Origin: Sutterella seckii
GTDB lineage: Bacteria; Pseudomonadota; Gammaproteobacteria; Burkholderiales; Burkholderiaceae_F
NCBI RefSeq assembly: GCF_009183815.1
Contig: NZ_WEHX01000012.1
Location: 1-39,073, forward strand
Length of the DNA: 39,073 bases
Direction: 5' to 3'
Shown here: one piece after another, positions 14,247-22,163 of the stretch
How the letters are laid out: each line of letters starts with the position of its first letter
Position numbering within the stretch: the first letter of the stretch is position 1
The notes under the pieces: model-generated
What the model was told of the DNA's origin: nothing
Seen by the model: the letters and a program-made list of their open reading frames with translations, nothing else
Database searches by the model: none
Made by a program: the position numbers and the translations under genes

Positions 14247-14798
14247 ATGACAGATTCCGACATCTCCCGGAGCGATTCCCCGGACGAACTCATCGAGCTC
14301 GGCCGCACCGCCGGCGCCTACGGCTTCAAGGGCTGGGTGCGCATTCAGCCTGAAGGTACGGGCGAGGTGCTCCAGAAAGTGCGCGACTGGGTGCTTGTTG
14401 ACCGCCTCGGCGTCAAGACGCCCGTGCACGTGAAGGGACTTCGCGTTCACGGCACGGGACTCATCGCCAAATGGGACGGATGCGAATCGAAGGAAGCGGC
14501 CGATGCCGTCCGCGTGAAGGTCGGCGTCTTGAGGAAGGACTTCCCGGCTGCCGGCAAGGATGCGGTCTGGGCGATCGACCTTGAAGGCGTTCCCGCATTC
14601 AACCGCGAGGGAAAGGAATTGGGCGTCATTGAGGGCGTGAGCTCCAACGGCGCGCAGGATCTCTTCGTCATTGAATATGAGGATGAAGCGGGCGAAAGGA
14701 AGCAGTTTCTCATCCCGAACGTCAAGGACGTTTACGTGCTTGAACTCAACCCTGAGGAAAAGCGCGCGGTCTTTGACTGGGATCCGGCCTGGCGCTGA
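14247..14798 (+). CDS. rimM: Ribosome maturation factor RimM
   Basis: RimM helps assemble the 30S head and binds S19 during 16S processing. The 183-aa protein has the N-terminal RimM domain starting ELIELGRTAGAYGFKGWVRI (residues about 14-33). The PRC-barrel C-terminal domain is marked by the DLEGVPAFNREGKELGVIEGV stretch and ends with FLIPNVKDVYVLELNPEEKRAVFDW, close to the family LIPFVxxxVxxVD ending. The ribosome binding site is weak. The 16-residue N-terminal extension before LGR is acidic and not conserved in the family, so a later start is possible, though no good one is seen. trmD follows after 20 bp. Confidence 0.95.
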   Translation: MTDSDISRSDSPDELIELGRTAGAYGFKGWVRIQPEGTGEVLQKVRDWVLVDRLGVKTPVHVKGLRVHGTGLIAKWDGCESKEAADAVRVKVGVLRKDFPAAGKDAVWAIDLEGVPAFNREGKELGVIEGVSSNGAQDLFVIEYEDEAGERKQFLIPNVKDVYVLELNPEEKRAVFDWDPAWR

Positions 14799-14818
14799 AG
14801 TCTCAAAAGGTGAACCCC

Positions 14819-15583
14819 ATGCGTTTTGACGTCATTACGCTTTTTCCGGAAATCTTTGCGAGCGTTCGCGACTGCGGCATCACGGCGCGGGCGAGAAAGC
14901 GCGGCCTCTGGTCCCTCAACACCTGGAACCCGCGCGATACGGCCACAGACCTTCACCGCACGATCGACGACCGGCCTTTCGGGGGCGGCCCCGGAATGGT
15001 GATGATGGCTGAGCCTCTCGCTCAGACGCTCGCTGCGATCCGTCAGTCGGGCAACACCGGCCGCGTCATGAGCTTCGCGCCCAACGGCACGCGCCTCACC
15101 GACCGGCGCGTCAGGAAAATTGCAGCGGACGATGAGCCCGTGGTGCTCGTCTGCGGACGCTACGAAGGGATTGACGAACGCTTCCTTGAAGCCGAGGTCG
15201 ATGAGGTCGTGAGCCTCGGGGACTTCGTTCTTTCCGGGGGCGAAATCCCCGCCTGCGCCCTGATCGACGCCGTCGTGCGGCAGCTTCCGGGCGCCATCAA
15301 GGATCTCTCGGCTTCCGATGAGAGCTTCGCGACAGGGCTTCTCGACGCGCCGCACTATACGCGGCCCGAAGTCTGGCGCGGCATGCCGGTGCCGGAGGTG
15401 CTCCTTTCGGGGCACCACAAGAATATTGAAAAGTGGTCGCGCGAAAAAAGTCTCGAGCTCACCTTGCAGACGCGCCCCGACCTCATTACAATCGCCGATT
15501 CTTCGGGTCTGCTGACCAAGGAGGACTATAAGTTCCTCAGGTCTCTCGGCGCGAAGATCGAATCCAGGGGCGGGCGCAGATAA
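14819..15583 (+). CDS. trmD: tRNA (guanine37-N1)-methyltransferase TrmD
   Basis: TrmD methylates G37 next to the anticodon, using S-adenosylmethionine bound in a trefoil knot, and prevents +1 frameshifts. I take the ATG at 14819 (254 aa, MRFDVITLFPE), which has AAAAGGTG at the right distance. An upstream GTG at 14810 lies inside that Shine-Dalgarno. Conserved motifs are DDRPFGGGPGMVMM, VLVCGRYEGIDERF, and the knot motif SLGDFVLSGGEIPACALIDAV. The C-terminal tail HYTRPEVWRGMPVPEVLLSGHH is complete. It is third in the rpsP-rimM-trmD-rplS cluster. Confidence 0.98.
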   Translation: MRFDVITLFPEIFASVRDCGITARARKRGLWSLNTWNPRDTATDLHRTIDDRPFGGGPGMVMMAEPLAQTLAAIRQSGNTGRVMSFAPNGTRLTDRRVRKIAADDEPVVLVCGRYEGIDERFLEAEVDEVVSLGDFVLSGGEIPACALIDAVVRQLPGAIKDLSASDESFATGLLDAPHYTRPEVWRGMPVPEVLLSGHHKNIEKWSREKSLELTLQTRPDLITIADSSGLLTKEDYKFLRSLGAKIESRGGRR

Positions 15584-15684
15584 CCCTATCCGCGCTTCCC
15601 CTTTCACAACAATCACCATCCTATCTGCGGCGGGATTTTGTCCCCTAACACTCAGGCCGCATGATGATGGCTTTGGAGCAAAAA

Positions 15685-16059
15685 ATGAATCTCCTTCAGG
15701 TTCTTGAACAGGAAGAACTCGCCCGCGTCACCGCCGGCAAGACCATCCCCGATTTCCGCGCCGGCGACACGGTTGTCGTCTCCGTCAACGTGGTTGAAGG
15801 CTCGCGCAAGCGCGTCCAGGCCTTCGAGGGCGTCGTCATTGCCCGTCGCAACCGCGGCATCAACTCCTCGTTCATCGTTCGCAAGATCTCGTCCGGCGAA
15901 GGCGTGGAACGTTCGTTCCAGACCTACTCCCCGATGATCGCCAGCATCGAAGTGAAGCGTCACGGCGACGTCCGCCGCGCCAAGCTCTACTACCTGCGCG
16001 AACGCTCCGGCAAGGCTGCCCGCATCAAGGAACGTCTCGTCCGCAAGGTCGAAGCCTAA
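15685..16059 (+). CDS. rplS: 50S ribosomal protein L19
   Basis: L19 sits at the 30S-50S interface. The 124-aa product from the ATG at 15685 begins [19 protein letters not shown], matching the family N-terminus, with GGAG upstream. Residues MMMALEQK encoded before it are unlikely to be translated. Conserved [42 protein letters not shown] and the ERSFQTYSP blocks are present, and the end [20 protein letters not shown] is typical. It is the last gene of the cluster and is followed by a strong terminator. Confidence 0.98.
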   Translation: MNLLQVLEQEELARVTAGKTIPDFRAGDTVVVSVNVVEGSRKRVQAFEGVVIARRNRGINSSFIVRKISSGEGVERSFQTYSPMIASIEVKRHGDVRRAKLYYLRERSGKAARIKERLVRKVEA

Positions 16060-16096
16060 TCCTCGAAGCGACAGGGCCGGAAGGCCCTTTGCCCGG

Positions 16097-16130
16097 AACC
16101 CCCTACGTTTACGAACGCCGGGGGTTTTTT
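16097..16130 (+). terminator. Rho-independent terminator of the rpsP-rplS operon
   Basis: AACCCCC (16097-16103) pairs with GGGGGTT (16120-16126) and is followed by further T. It lies 38 bp after the rplS stop. Confidence 0.92.
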
Positions 16131-16341
16131 ATTGCCTCCGAAACCGTCTTTTCCCGCTCTTCAGGTTTTCTGCTTAGGGCGAATATCCATTGCCGTTGGA
16201 AGTGCCGCAAGGAAGAGAGGAATTCTTTCGGCCGCCTCTCTTTGGATGATCCTCTCTTTTCCTAGAATCGACAGACCCGCCCTCAAAAGGTGCCTCATGC
16301 ACCAGGAATGCGGGCTTCCGAGCGCAGTTCCAAAAGCGCGC

Positions 16342-16356
16342 TGGCACGCAATCTGC
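16342..16356 (+). promoter_or_regulatory. Sigma-54-like (-24/-12) promoter of the Fe-ADH gene
   Basis: TGGCACG-CAAT-CTGC matches the sigma-54 consensus TGGCACG-N4-TTGC at all but one fixed position, with the correct GG-to-GC spacing. Transcription would start about 20 bp before the ATG, just upstream of the GGAGA ribosome binding site. Upstream lie a GGTGC-N5-GCACC palindrome (16289-16303) and a GAGAGG/CCTCTC inverted repeat (16215-16240), possible activator sites. The 16131-16387 spacer holds no gene. Confidence 0.5.
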
Positions 16357-16387
16357 GCTCCCATCCAATTAACGGAGAAAAGACAAA

Positions 16388-17494
16388 ATGGCTGAAAACT
16401 ACACAGTGACGCTGCCCCATTACAGCGTTGGTCCGAATTGCTACGACAATATCGGCGAAGTCACCCACTTCCTCGGCAAGACGGCTGCCGTGGTGGGCGG
16501 TGAAACGGCCCTTGAAAAGGCGGGTCCGCAGCTGCGTGCGGGTCTCGAAAAGGCCGGCATTGAAATCGTCGACTGGTTCGTCTACGGCAAGGACGCCACG
16601 ATGGCCAACGTCGAGCGCATCACCTCGAACGAAAAGGTGAAGGGCGCCGACATGATTTTCGGCGTGGGCGGCGGCCGTGCGGTCGATACGGTGAAGACCG
16701 CGGCCGACATTCTCGACAAGCCCTTCCTTTCGGTTCCGACCGTGGCTTCCAACTGCGCCCCGGTGACGGCGATTGCGGTCATCTACAAAGAGAACGGCGC
16801 GCTTGACCACTACCACTTCCCGAAGCGCTGCGCGACGCACTGCTTCATCAACACTTCGATTATTCTCGACAGCCCCGAGAAGCTCTTCTGGGCGGGCATC
16901 GGCGACGCGCTCTCGAAGCAGGCGGAAAGCCAGCTTGCCTCGCGCGGCAAGGCCCTCTCCCACACGCCGCTCCTGGGCGTCCAGGTGGGTCTCGTCTGCG
17001 AAGAGCCGCTCCTTACCTACGGCCGTCAGGCGCTCTTCGACTTCCGCGAAGGCAAGGTTACCGAGGCCTTCACGGAATCGGTCCTCGACATCATTATTTC
17101 GACCGGCATTACGTCGAATCTCGTGACGACAAAGGACAGCTACTACTACAACTCCTCGCTCGCCCACTGCTTCTACAACGCCTCCATGGTGCTCCCCGTC
17201 ATTCACAAGCATCTCCACGGCGAAGTCGTGAGCTTCGGCACGCTCGTCCTCCATGCGGTCGACGGCAACGACGAAGCGCTCGAGCGCATGCTTGAGTTCA
17301 ACCGCGTCCTCGGCCTCCCGGTGACGCTCGGCGAACTCGACATTACGAAGCCCGAAGAGGTCGATGCCCTCGTTGATCGTGCCGTCACGATTAAGGAATG
17401 GACCTGCGTGCCCTACGAAATGACGAAGGAAAAGTTCCGCGCCGGCATCTACAAGGTCGATGCGCTCGGCCGCGAACTCCTCGCCAATAAGTAA
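16388..17494 (+). CDS. Iron-containing alcohol dehydrogenase, glycerol dehydrogenase-like
   Basis: A 368-aa NAD-dependent enzyme of the group III (metal) alcohol dehydrogenase superfamily, closest in layout to glycerol dehydrogenase (GldA, about 367 aa). The NAD-binding Rossmann part carries GVGGGRAVDTVKTAAD (residues about 94-109). The metal ligands are visible as Asp173 in GIGDAL, His260 in LAHCFYN and His277 in HKHLHGE. The substrate-side motif ASxDAP of GldA (Asp contacts glycerol) reads ASNCAP here, so the substrate may not be glycerol. GGAGA lies 12 bp before the ATG. It stands alone between two terminators, behind a sigma-54-like promoter. No kinase for dihydroxyacetone is nearby. Confidence 0.88.
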   Translation: MAENYTVTLPHYSVGPNCYDNIGEVTHFLGKTAAVVGGETALEKAGPQLRAGLEKAGIEIVDWFVYGKDATMANVERITSNEKVKGADMIFGVGGGRAVDTVKTAADILDKPFLSVPTVASNCAPVTAIAVIYKENGALDHYHFPKRCATHCFINTSIILDSPEKLFWAGIGDALSKQAESQLASRGKALSHTPLLGVQVGLVCEEPLLTYGRQALFDFREGKVTEAFTESVLDIIISTGITSNLVTTKDSYYYNSSLAHCFYNASMVLPVIHKHLHGEVVSFGTLVLHAVDGNDEALERMLEFNRVLGLPVTLGELDITKPEEVDALVDRAVTIKEWTCVPYEMTKEKFRAGIYKVDALGRELLANK

Positions 17495-17522
17495 CCGGCT
17501 TCGAAGTTCGAAGACAAAAAGA

Positions 17523-17560
17523 AAAAGCCGCTGCGCTTCTCCGTCGCAGCGGCTTTTCTT
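17523..17560. terminator. Bidirectional terminator between the Fe-ADH gene and the rRNA methyltransferase gene
   Basis: AAAAGCCGCTGCG (17523-17535) pairs perfectly with CGCAGCGGCTTTT (17545-17557). T-runs follow in both directions, so it serves the two convergent genes. Confidence 0.93.
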
Positions 17561-17578
17561 TTGACTGAAAGCCTTCTC

Positions 17579-18769
17579 TTAATTGGCCGCAGGCTTTCTG
17601 CGGTTGCTTCCCGCCACCATGTCGAAGCGGAAGAAGCGGCATTCAAGGGGCCCGTTGAAGAGCACGATCTTGCGGGATTCCTTGAGGCGCATCTGGCCGG
17701 GAAGCAGCCTGTCGGACGTGAGAAGCCACGCGGTCCACCCGGGGAAGTTGCTTTTGAGCGCGGCAGCGAAGTCGCGCATCATCGCGGCGATCGATGCGGA
17801 CTTGGGGTTTGACTGTTCGCCGTAGGGGGGATTGGCGATGACGAGACCGGCTTCCGCGCCTTCAGGCGCCTGAATCTCACGGGCATCGCCCTGACTGAAG
17901 AGGAGGCGCCCGTCGTCGATCATGGCGCCGAAGCCCGCGCGGCGCGCGTTCTCAATTGCCTTCTCAACGACGATTGAGGAAATGTCGTGCGCTTCAATGC
18001 GGACCTTCGCGTGAAGGTTCACGGCTGCCCGGGCATCTTCCTTCATTTCCTGCCAGAGGTCGAGGTCGAACCCGGAGAGGGATTCAAATGCAAAGGAGCG
18101 GTTGAGGCCCGGCGCCATGTTGGCGGCGATGGAGGTCGCTTCAATTGCGATCGTGCCGGAGCCGCAGAAGGGGTCAACGAGGGGCTTCTCAGGGGTCCAT
18201 CCTGAGAGCGCAAGAAGCGCCGCCGCGAGGTTTTCCTTGAGAGGAGCTTCGCCGTGCTCGAGGCGCCAGCCGCGCTTGAAGAGCGATTCGCCGGCGAGAT
18301 CGATGTAGAAGCTCACGTGGTCGAACGTGAAGTAGGCTTCAAGGCGCACGTCCGGGCGGCGGCGGTCGACGGAAGGACGGCGGCCGGCTAGCTCATTAAA
18401 GCGGTCGCAGAGGCCGTCCTTGATGCGAAGCGTCGCGAAGTCAAGGCTTTCGAGCGGGCAGCGGTTTGCGGTCGAATGGATGCGGAAGGTGACGTCGGGA
18501 CCGAACCACTTATCCCAGGGCGTTCTGCGCGCAATGGAATAGACGTCGCGGCTGTCCCAGTATTCGTCGAAGGCGACGCGCAGAAGAACGCGGGTCGCAT
18601 ACCGGGAGTGAAGGCACACGGCCATGCCAAGGTCGAGACCGCCCGCAAAGGAAACGCCGCCCTTGCCGGGACGGACGAGATCGGGATCAGCGTTGAGCGC
18701 AAGAATTTCCCGGGAGAGAAGCTCTTCGAGCCCGAAGGGGCAGGGCGCATGAAAGACAAAGCTCGGCAT
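17579..18769 (-). CDS. THUMP-domain 23S rRNA guanine-N2 methyltransferase, RlmL-like
   Basis: A 396-aa cytoplasmic methyltransferase. An N-terminal ferredoxin-like/THUMP region (residues 1-160) binds RNA and a Rossmann-type SAM domain follows. LVDPFCGSGTIAIEA (near residues 197-211) is the SAM-binding loop, and VIANPPYGE is the catalytic NPPY motif of N2-guanine methyltransferases. The match is to the N-terminal half of E. coli RlmKL, which modifies G2445. The RlmK half is absent, as in most bacteria. The N-terminus MPSFVFHAPCPFGLEELLSREI is the usual family start. It converges on the Fe-ADH gene, with a shared terminator, and lies after the proA terminator, so it must have its own promoter. 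Confidence 0.9.
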   Translation of the reverse strand: MPSFVFHAPCPFGLEELLSREILALNADPDLVRPGKGGVSFAGGLDLGMAVCLHSRYATRVLLRVAFDEYWDSRDVYSIARRTPWDKWFGPDVTFRIHSTANRCPLESLDFATLRIKDGLCDRFNELAGRRPSVDRRRPDVRLEAYFTFDHVSFYIDLAGESLFKRGWRLEHGEAPLKENLAAALLALSGWTPEKPLVDPFCGSGTIAIEATSIAANMAPGLNRSFAFESLSGFDLDLWQEMKEDARAAVNLHAKVRIEAHDISSIVVEKAIENARRAGFGAMIDDGRLLFSQGDAREIQAPEGAEAGLVIANPPYGEQSNPKSASIAAMMRDFAAALKSNFPGWTAWLLTSDRLLPGQMRLKESRKIVLFNGPLECRFFRFDMVAGSNRRKPAAN

Positions 18770-18794
18770 GAGGATTTCAGTGTGAGGTCGAAAG

Positions 18795-18828
18795 TAAAAA
18801 AATCGAGCCCTTATTTTAAAGGGCCCGA
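18795..18828 (-). terminator. Rho-independent terminator of proA
   Basis: On the minus strand a CGGGCCCTT/AAGGGCTCG stem with one mismatch is followed by a T7 run. It separates proA from the methyltransferase gene. Confidence 0.85.
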
Positions 18829-18937
18829 TGGCGGATTCGAAGAGGCGTCCGGGAGGAGGTCAGGAGCGCAAGACAAAAATTACGTCTGATCTCTGGTTTT
18901 CAATTGTTCGAGTAAAAATAATTCAAAGTACTATCAA

Positions 18938-20218
18938 TCAAGAACGCCCTTCGCCGTGTCCGTACACAACGTACTTGAGGGACGTGAGTCCTTCAAGACC
19001 CACAGGGCCCCTCGCATGAAGGCGGTCGGTGGAAATCCCGATTTCAGCCCCGAGCCCGTACTCAAACCCATCGGCAAAGCGCGTTGATGCGTTCACCATG
19101 ACGGAGCTTGAGTCCACTTCTCGCAGGAACCTCTCCGCAGACCTGACGCTGTCGGTAAGAATGGCGTCGGTGTGGCGCGAGCTGTGGCGGTCGATGAAGT
19201 CGATCGCCTCAGTGAGGCTCGAGACCACGGCAATGCTGATGATGGGGGCGTTGTATTCCGTGTCCCAGTCTTCAGGAACTGCCGGAACGACGGGAAGCCC
19301 CGCATTTTGAAGAATCCTGAGCGCTTTCTCGTCGGCTCGCATTTCGACCGATTTATCTGCATAAATCCTGCCGATAAGGGGAAGGAAGGCCTGAGCCTGG
19401 GCTTCATGGACGAGAAGCGTTTCCGTCGCATTGCAGGGCGAGAAGCGCTGGGTCTTCGCGTTGTCAGCAACCTTTACGGCCATGTCAAGGTCGACGACCT
19501 CATCGACATAGGTGTGGCAGATGCCGTTCAAGTGCTTGATCATCGGCACGGTCGCCTCGGCCATGAGGCGCGAAATGAGGCTTTTGCCGCCTCTCGGGAT
19601 GAGAACGTCGACATAGTCGCGGGCGCGAATGAGTTCGCCTACGAGTGCGCGGTCGGAGCTAGGAATAAGCTGAACGGCCTCTGCGGGAAGACCTGCAGTG
19701 CGAAGGCCTTCGGCAACAACGCGGGCGAGCGCGCGATTGCTTTCAAGCGCTTCGTGGCCGCCTCGCAGAATGACGGCATTGCCGGATTTAAGGCCGAGGG
19801 CCGCGGCGTCCACCGTCACATTGGGGCGGGACTCATAGATCATCGCAATGACGCCGAGGGGCACGCGCATGCGGCCGACTTCAATGCCGGAGGGCATCGG
19901 GCGGACTTCTGAAATCGTTCCGATGGGGTCGGGAAGATCGGCAATCTGAATCACGCCTTCCGCCATCCGTTCGAGAACGGCCTTCGTGATCGTGAGGCGA
20001 TCGACAAAGGCTTCGCTCAGGCCTTCGGCGCGAGCGGCTTCAAGATCCTTTTCGTTCGCGCAGCGGATCTCCGCTTCGCGTTCGATCAGGAGCTTTGCAA
20101 TGGTTCTGAGCGCCAGATTCTTCTCTGCCGTCCGGGCGCGGGCCATCTCGCGCGAGGCGCGGCGGGCAGCTTTTCCGATTGATTCAATGAGTTCCTTGGG
20201 CGACATGGATCCCGGCAT
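18938..20218 (-). CDS. proA: Glutamate-5-semialdehyde dehydrogenase (gamma-glutamyl phosphate reductase)
   Basis: ProA reduces gamma-glutamyl phosphate with NADPH in the second step of proline synthesis. The 426-aa protein has the aldehyde dehydrogenase fold: [29 protein letters not shown] (residues about 119-147) is the family signature. The catalytic Cys lies in [13 protein letters not shown]. The following [10 protein letters not shown] and the C-terminal tail [18 protein letters not shown] are complete. Two starts (20218 or 20206) are possible; GGAGA 7 bp before the first favours it. It is 91 bp after holA in the leuS-lptE-holA-proA order known from betaproteobacteria. proB is not in the window. 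Confidence 0.97.
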   Translation of the reverse strand: MPGSMSPKELIESIGKAARRASREMARARTAEKNLALRTIAKLLIEREAEIRCANEKDLEAARAEGLSEAFVDRLTITKAVLERMAEGVIQIADLPDPIGTISEVRPMPSGIEVGRMRVPLGVIAMIYESRPNVTVDAAALGLKSGNAVILRGGHEALESNRALARVVAEGLRTAGLPAEAVQLIPSSDRALVGELIRARDYVDVLIPRGGKSLISRLMAEATVPMIKHLNGICHTYVDEVVDLDMAVKVADNAKTQRFSPCNATETLLVHEAQAQAFLPLIGRIYADKSVEMRADEKALRILQNAGLPVVPAVPEDWDTEYNAPIISIAVVSSLTEAIDFIDRHSSRHTDAILTDSVRSAERFLREVDSSSVMVNASTRFADGFEYGLGAEIGISTDRLHARGPVGLEGLTSLKYVVYGHGEGRS

Positions 20219-20309
20219 GGGTATGGTCTCCAGAAGAGAAAATCGCTCGTCTTTGCGAGTGCAGGGGATTCCTCATTCTAAGGAGCGCCGGGAAGGCTGT
20301 GGCGGGCCT

Positions 20310-21317
20310 TCACCGCGAACGCGCAAGGAAGAGCGAGACGCTTTTGAGCTCAATCCACGGATCGGAATCGCGCTCCGGCACGTCGAGGCCTTTGGAGATC
20401 CGGTCAATGTCGGCGAGAACGGAAAGGGCGGCAGTGAGTTTCTGAAGCTTGAGGCGGCGCGCTCCCGCCTTGAGAGCGGGCGTGGCAAAGACGCCCTTCA
20501 CGAAGCTCTGACCGGCTTCCTGAGCGGTGCGGAGCTTCACAAGGTTTCTCAACTGCGAGGTGAGGACCATCAGAACGAGAGGAAAGACCTCGCCCTGCGC
20601 TTCTAGACCATCAATGATGCGCGATACGCGGTCGGAGGCGCCCAGGCAGATGGCGTCGACGAGTCCCTCGATGGTGTAGCGCGAGCAGTTCCCGACGGAG
20701 GCTTCAATGTTTTCGCGGGTGAGCTCTCCCTGCGGGAAGAGGAGGGAAAGCTTGTCGATTTCCTGGCGGGCGGCAAGGAGGTTTCCTTCCACCAGATCGG
20801 CAAAGGATTCAAGCACGTCGCGCGAGGCCTTCTGGCCGTGCTTTGCCATGCGGGCCGCAATCCAGGCCGGGAGCTGCGGACGTGGAATCGGGTCGCAGTC
20901 GACGACGGTGCACTTTTCCGAGAGCGCCTTCCACCAGGAGGCCTTTACGCCCTGCCAGTCGGGTCTCGGGAGCGTAAAGAGCGTGATGACGCCTTCAACC
21001 GGGGGAATCGCGAGGAAGTCCTGAATGGCCTTCGCACCCTTGACGCCGGGCTTTCCGCCGGGAAGGCGGACTTCGAGAAACTTCCGGTCGTCGAACATGC
21101 CGATCGAAGCCGCCGCATCCATGAGCTGAGACCAGTCGGCAGTGCCCGACATTTCAAGTACCTGCCGATCGCTGTAGCCGAGCTCCTTCGCCCGGTGCCG
21201 GATAAGGTCGCCCGATTCGAGCATCAGGAGCGGTTCGCTTCCCGTGGCAAGCCAGAAGGGCGCGAGCGAATCCGAGCGGCCGAGCCAGGCTTCGAGCTGA
21301 GGCGCGGCGATGCTCAT
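20310..21317 (-). CDS. holA: DNA polymerase III delta subunit
   Basis: HolA is the clamp-loader wrench that opens the beta sliding clamp. The 335-aa length is normal. The N-terminal domain has PFWLATGSEPLLMLESGDLIRHRA (residues about 20-43), where E. coli HolA has YLLxGxxPLLxxE. The FLEVRLPGGKPG segment (about 81-92) follows, and further on VEGNLLAARQEIDKL and the domain III start LLVL-like FPLVLMVLTSQLRNL. The start overlaps the lptE stop by 4 bases (ATGA), indicating translational coupling, a common arrangement for these two genes. Confidence 0.94.
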   Translation of the reverse strand: MSIAAPQLEAWLGRSDSLAPFWLATGSEPLLMLESGDLIRHRAKELGYSDRQVLEMSGTADWSQLMDAAASIGMFDDRKFLEVRLPGGKPGVKGAKAIQDFLAIPPVEGVITLFTLPRPDWQGVKASWWKALSEKCTVVDCDPIPRPQLPAWIAARMAKHGQKASRDVLESFADLVEGNLLAARQEIDKLSLLFPQGELTRENIEASVGNCSRYTIEGLVDAICLGASDRVSRIIDGLEAQGEVFPLVLMVLTSQLRNLVKLRTAQEAGQSFVKGVFATPALKAGARRLKLQKLTAALSVLADIDRISKGLDVPERDSDPWIELKSVSLFLARSR

Positions 21318-21835
21318 TTCTGCTCAGGGGTGCGCGCAGCCTCAAGGCGGCGCACGATCTGGTTGATGAGGTCGTTCTCCATGTCGATGTAGAGCACTTC
21401 CTCTTCCTTTTCGCGCGAAAGGAATTCGCTTTCGGTGTACGTGATGTCGCGGTTCGCAATGAGGCGCGTCGTATCGACGTATTCGTAGCCTTCGGGCGAG
21501 GTGCAGCGGAATTCGAGCGTGAGCGTGAGTTCATACTCGCGGGCTCGCCCGGCATCGTTGATGGTGAGGATGTCGCGCGAGCGCGTCATGGAGAGGAGCT
21601 CGAGAATGGCGTCCGCCTCGCGCGGCGAGGAGACGCAGCGGATGCTTGAGCCCGATTCGATCATGCGCTTCAGGAGGCCGGAAAAGCGCGTGTTTTCCGT
21701 CATCTGAAGGTAGAGCGTCTCAAAGGGCGCATCAAAGTGTCCGCGAAGGCGGAATCCGCACCCCGCAAGAAGCGTGGAGCCGAGAAGTGCGCCGCTGGCG
21801 CTGAGGATCTGACGGCGGGTAAGTCGCTCGAACAT
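21314..21835 (-). CDS. lptE: LPS-assembly lipoprotein LptE
   Basis: LptE is the outer-membrane lipoprotein that plugs the LptD barrel, which inserts lipopolysaccharide into the outer leaflet. From the ATG at 21835 the product is 173 aa. It has a signal peptide and lipobox LLAGC (Cys26), then GFRLRGHFDAPFETLYLQ, the typical LptE opening. The n-region LTRRQILSASG has two arginines followed by an Ile-Leu-Ser pattern, close to a twin-arginine (Tat) motif, whereas LptE of enterics uses a plain Sec lipoprotein signal. An in-frame upstream start at 21898 would bury the signal peptide. It lies between leuS (after its terminator) and holA (4-base overlap). Confidence 0.9.
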   Translation of the reverse strand: MFERLTRRQILSASGALLGSTLLAGCGFRLRGHFDAPFETLYLQMTENTRFSGLLKRMIESGSSIRCVSSPREADAILELLSMTRSRDILTINDAGRAREYELTLTLEFRCTSPEGYEYVDTTRLIANRDITYTESEFLSREKEEEVLYIDMENDLINQIVRRLEAARTPEQK

Positions 21836-22052
21836 TTTGAAGTGTGTGCCCTGGGAGCTCGCGGAAGGTCTGCCGGCTTCGCGCTCCGGGGAGATCATCG
21901 TCCCTCAGTGCGGCCGGGTGGAGTCCATTGATTATAGAGGTTTGCCGTGCCTCAATTCCGCGCCTTCAGGGGAGACGCCGCGGGAGAGGCGTTTCGATAA
22001 AGGGAAGATGATGTGTGTGTCTTCCGGTGCCGGACTTCAGGAGGCGCACCAA

Positions 22053-22090
22053 GAAAAACGGCTCTTTCCCGAAAGAGGAAAGAGCCGTTC
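22053..22090 (-). terminator. Rho-independent terminator of leuS
   Basis: AACGGCTCTTTCC and GGAAAGAGCCGTT form a perfect 13-bp stem (22057-22069 with 22077-22089) followed by T-rich sequence on the minus strand. It implies lptE-holA-proA have a promoter of their own in 21836-22052. Confidence 0.93.
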
Positions 22091-22163
22091 AGTCGGCTTC
22101 GGGACGGGGAACCGCATTCCGTCCGGGAAATGCCGGTTCCTCCGTCAGGAAGAAGAGAAGAAC

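Noticed and set aside
14020-14250. Frames crossing the rpsP-rimM element on both strands (76 and 115 codons)
   Set aside because: They run through a terminator and the inverted repeats, have no plausible starts and resemble no known protein.
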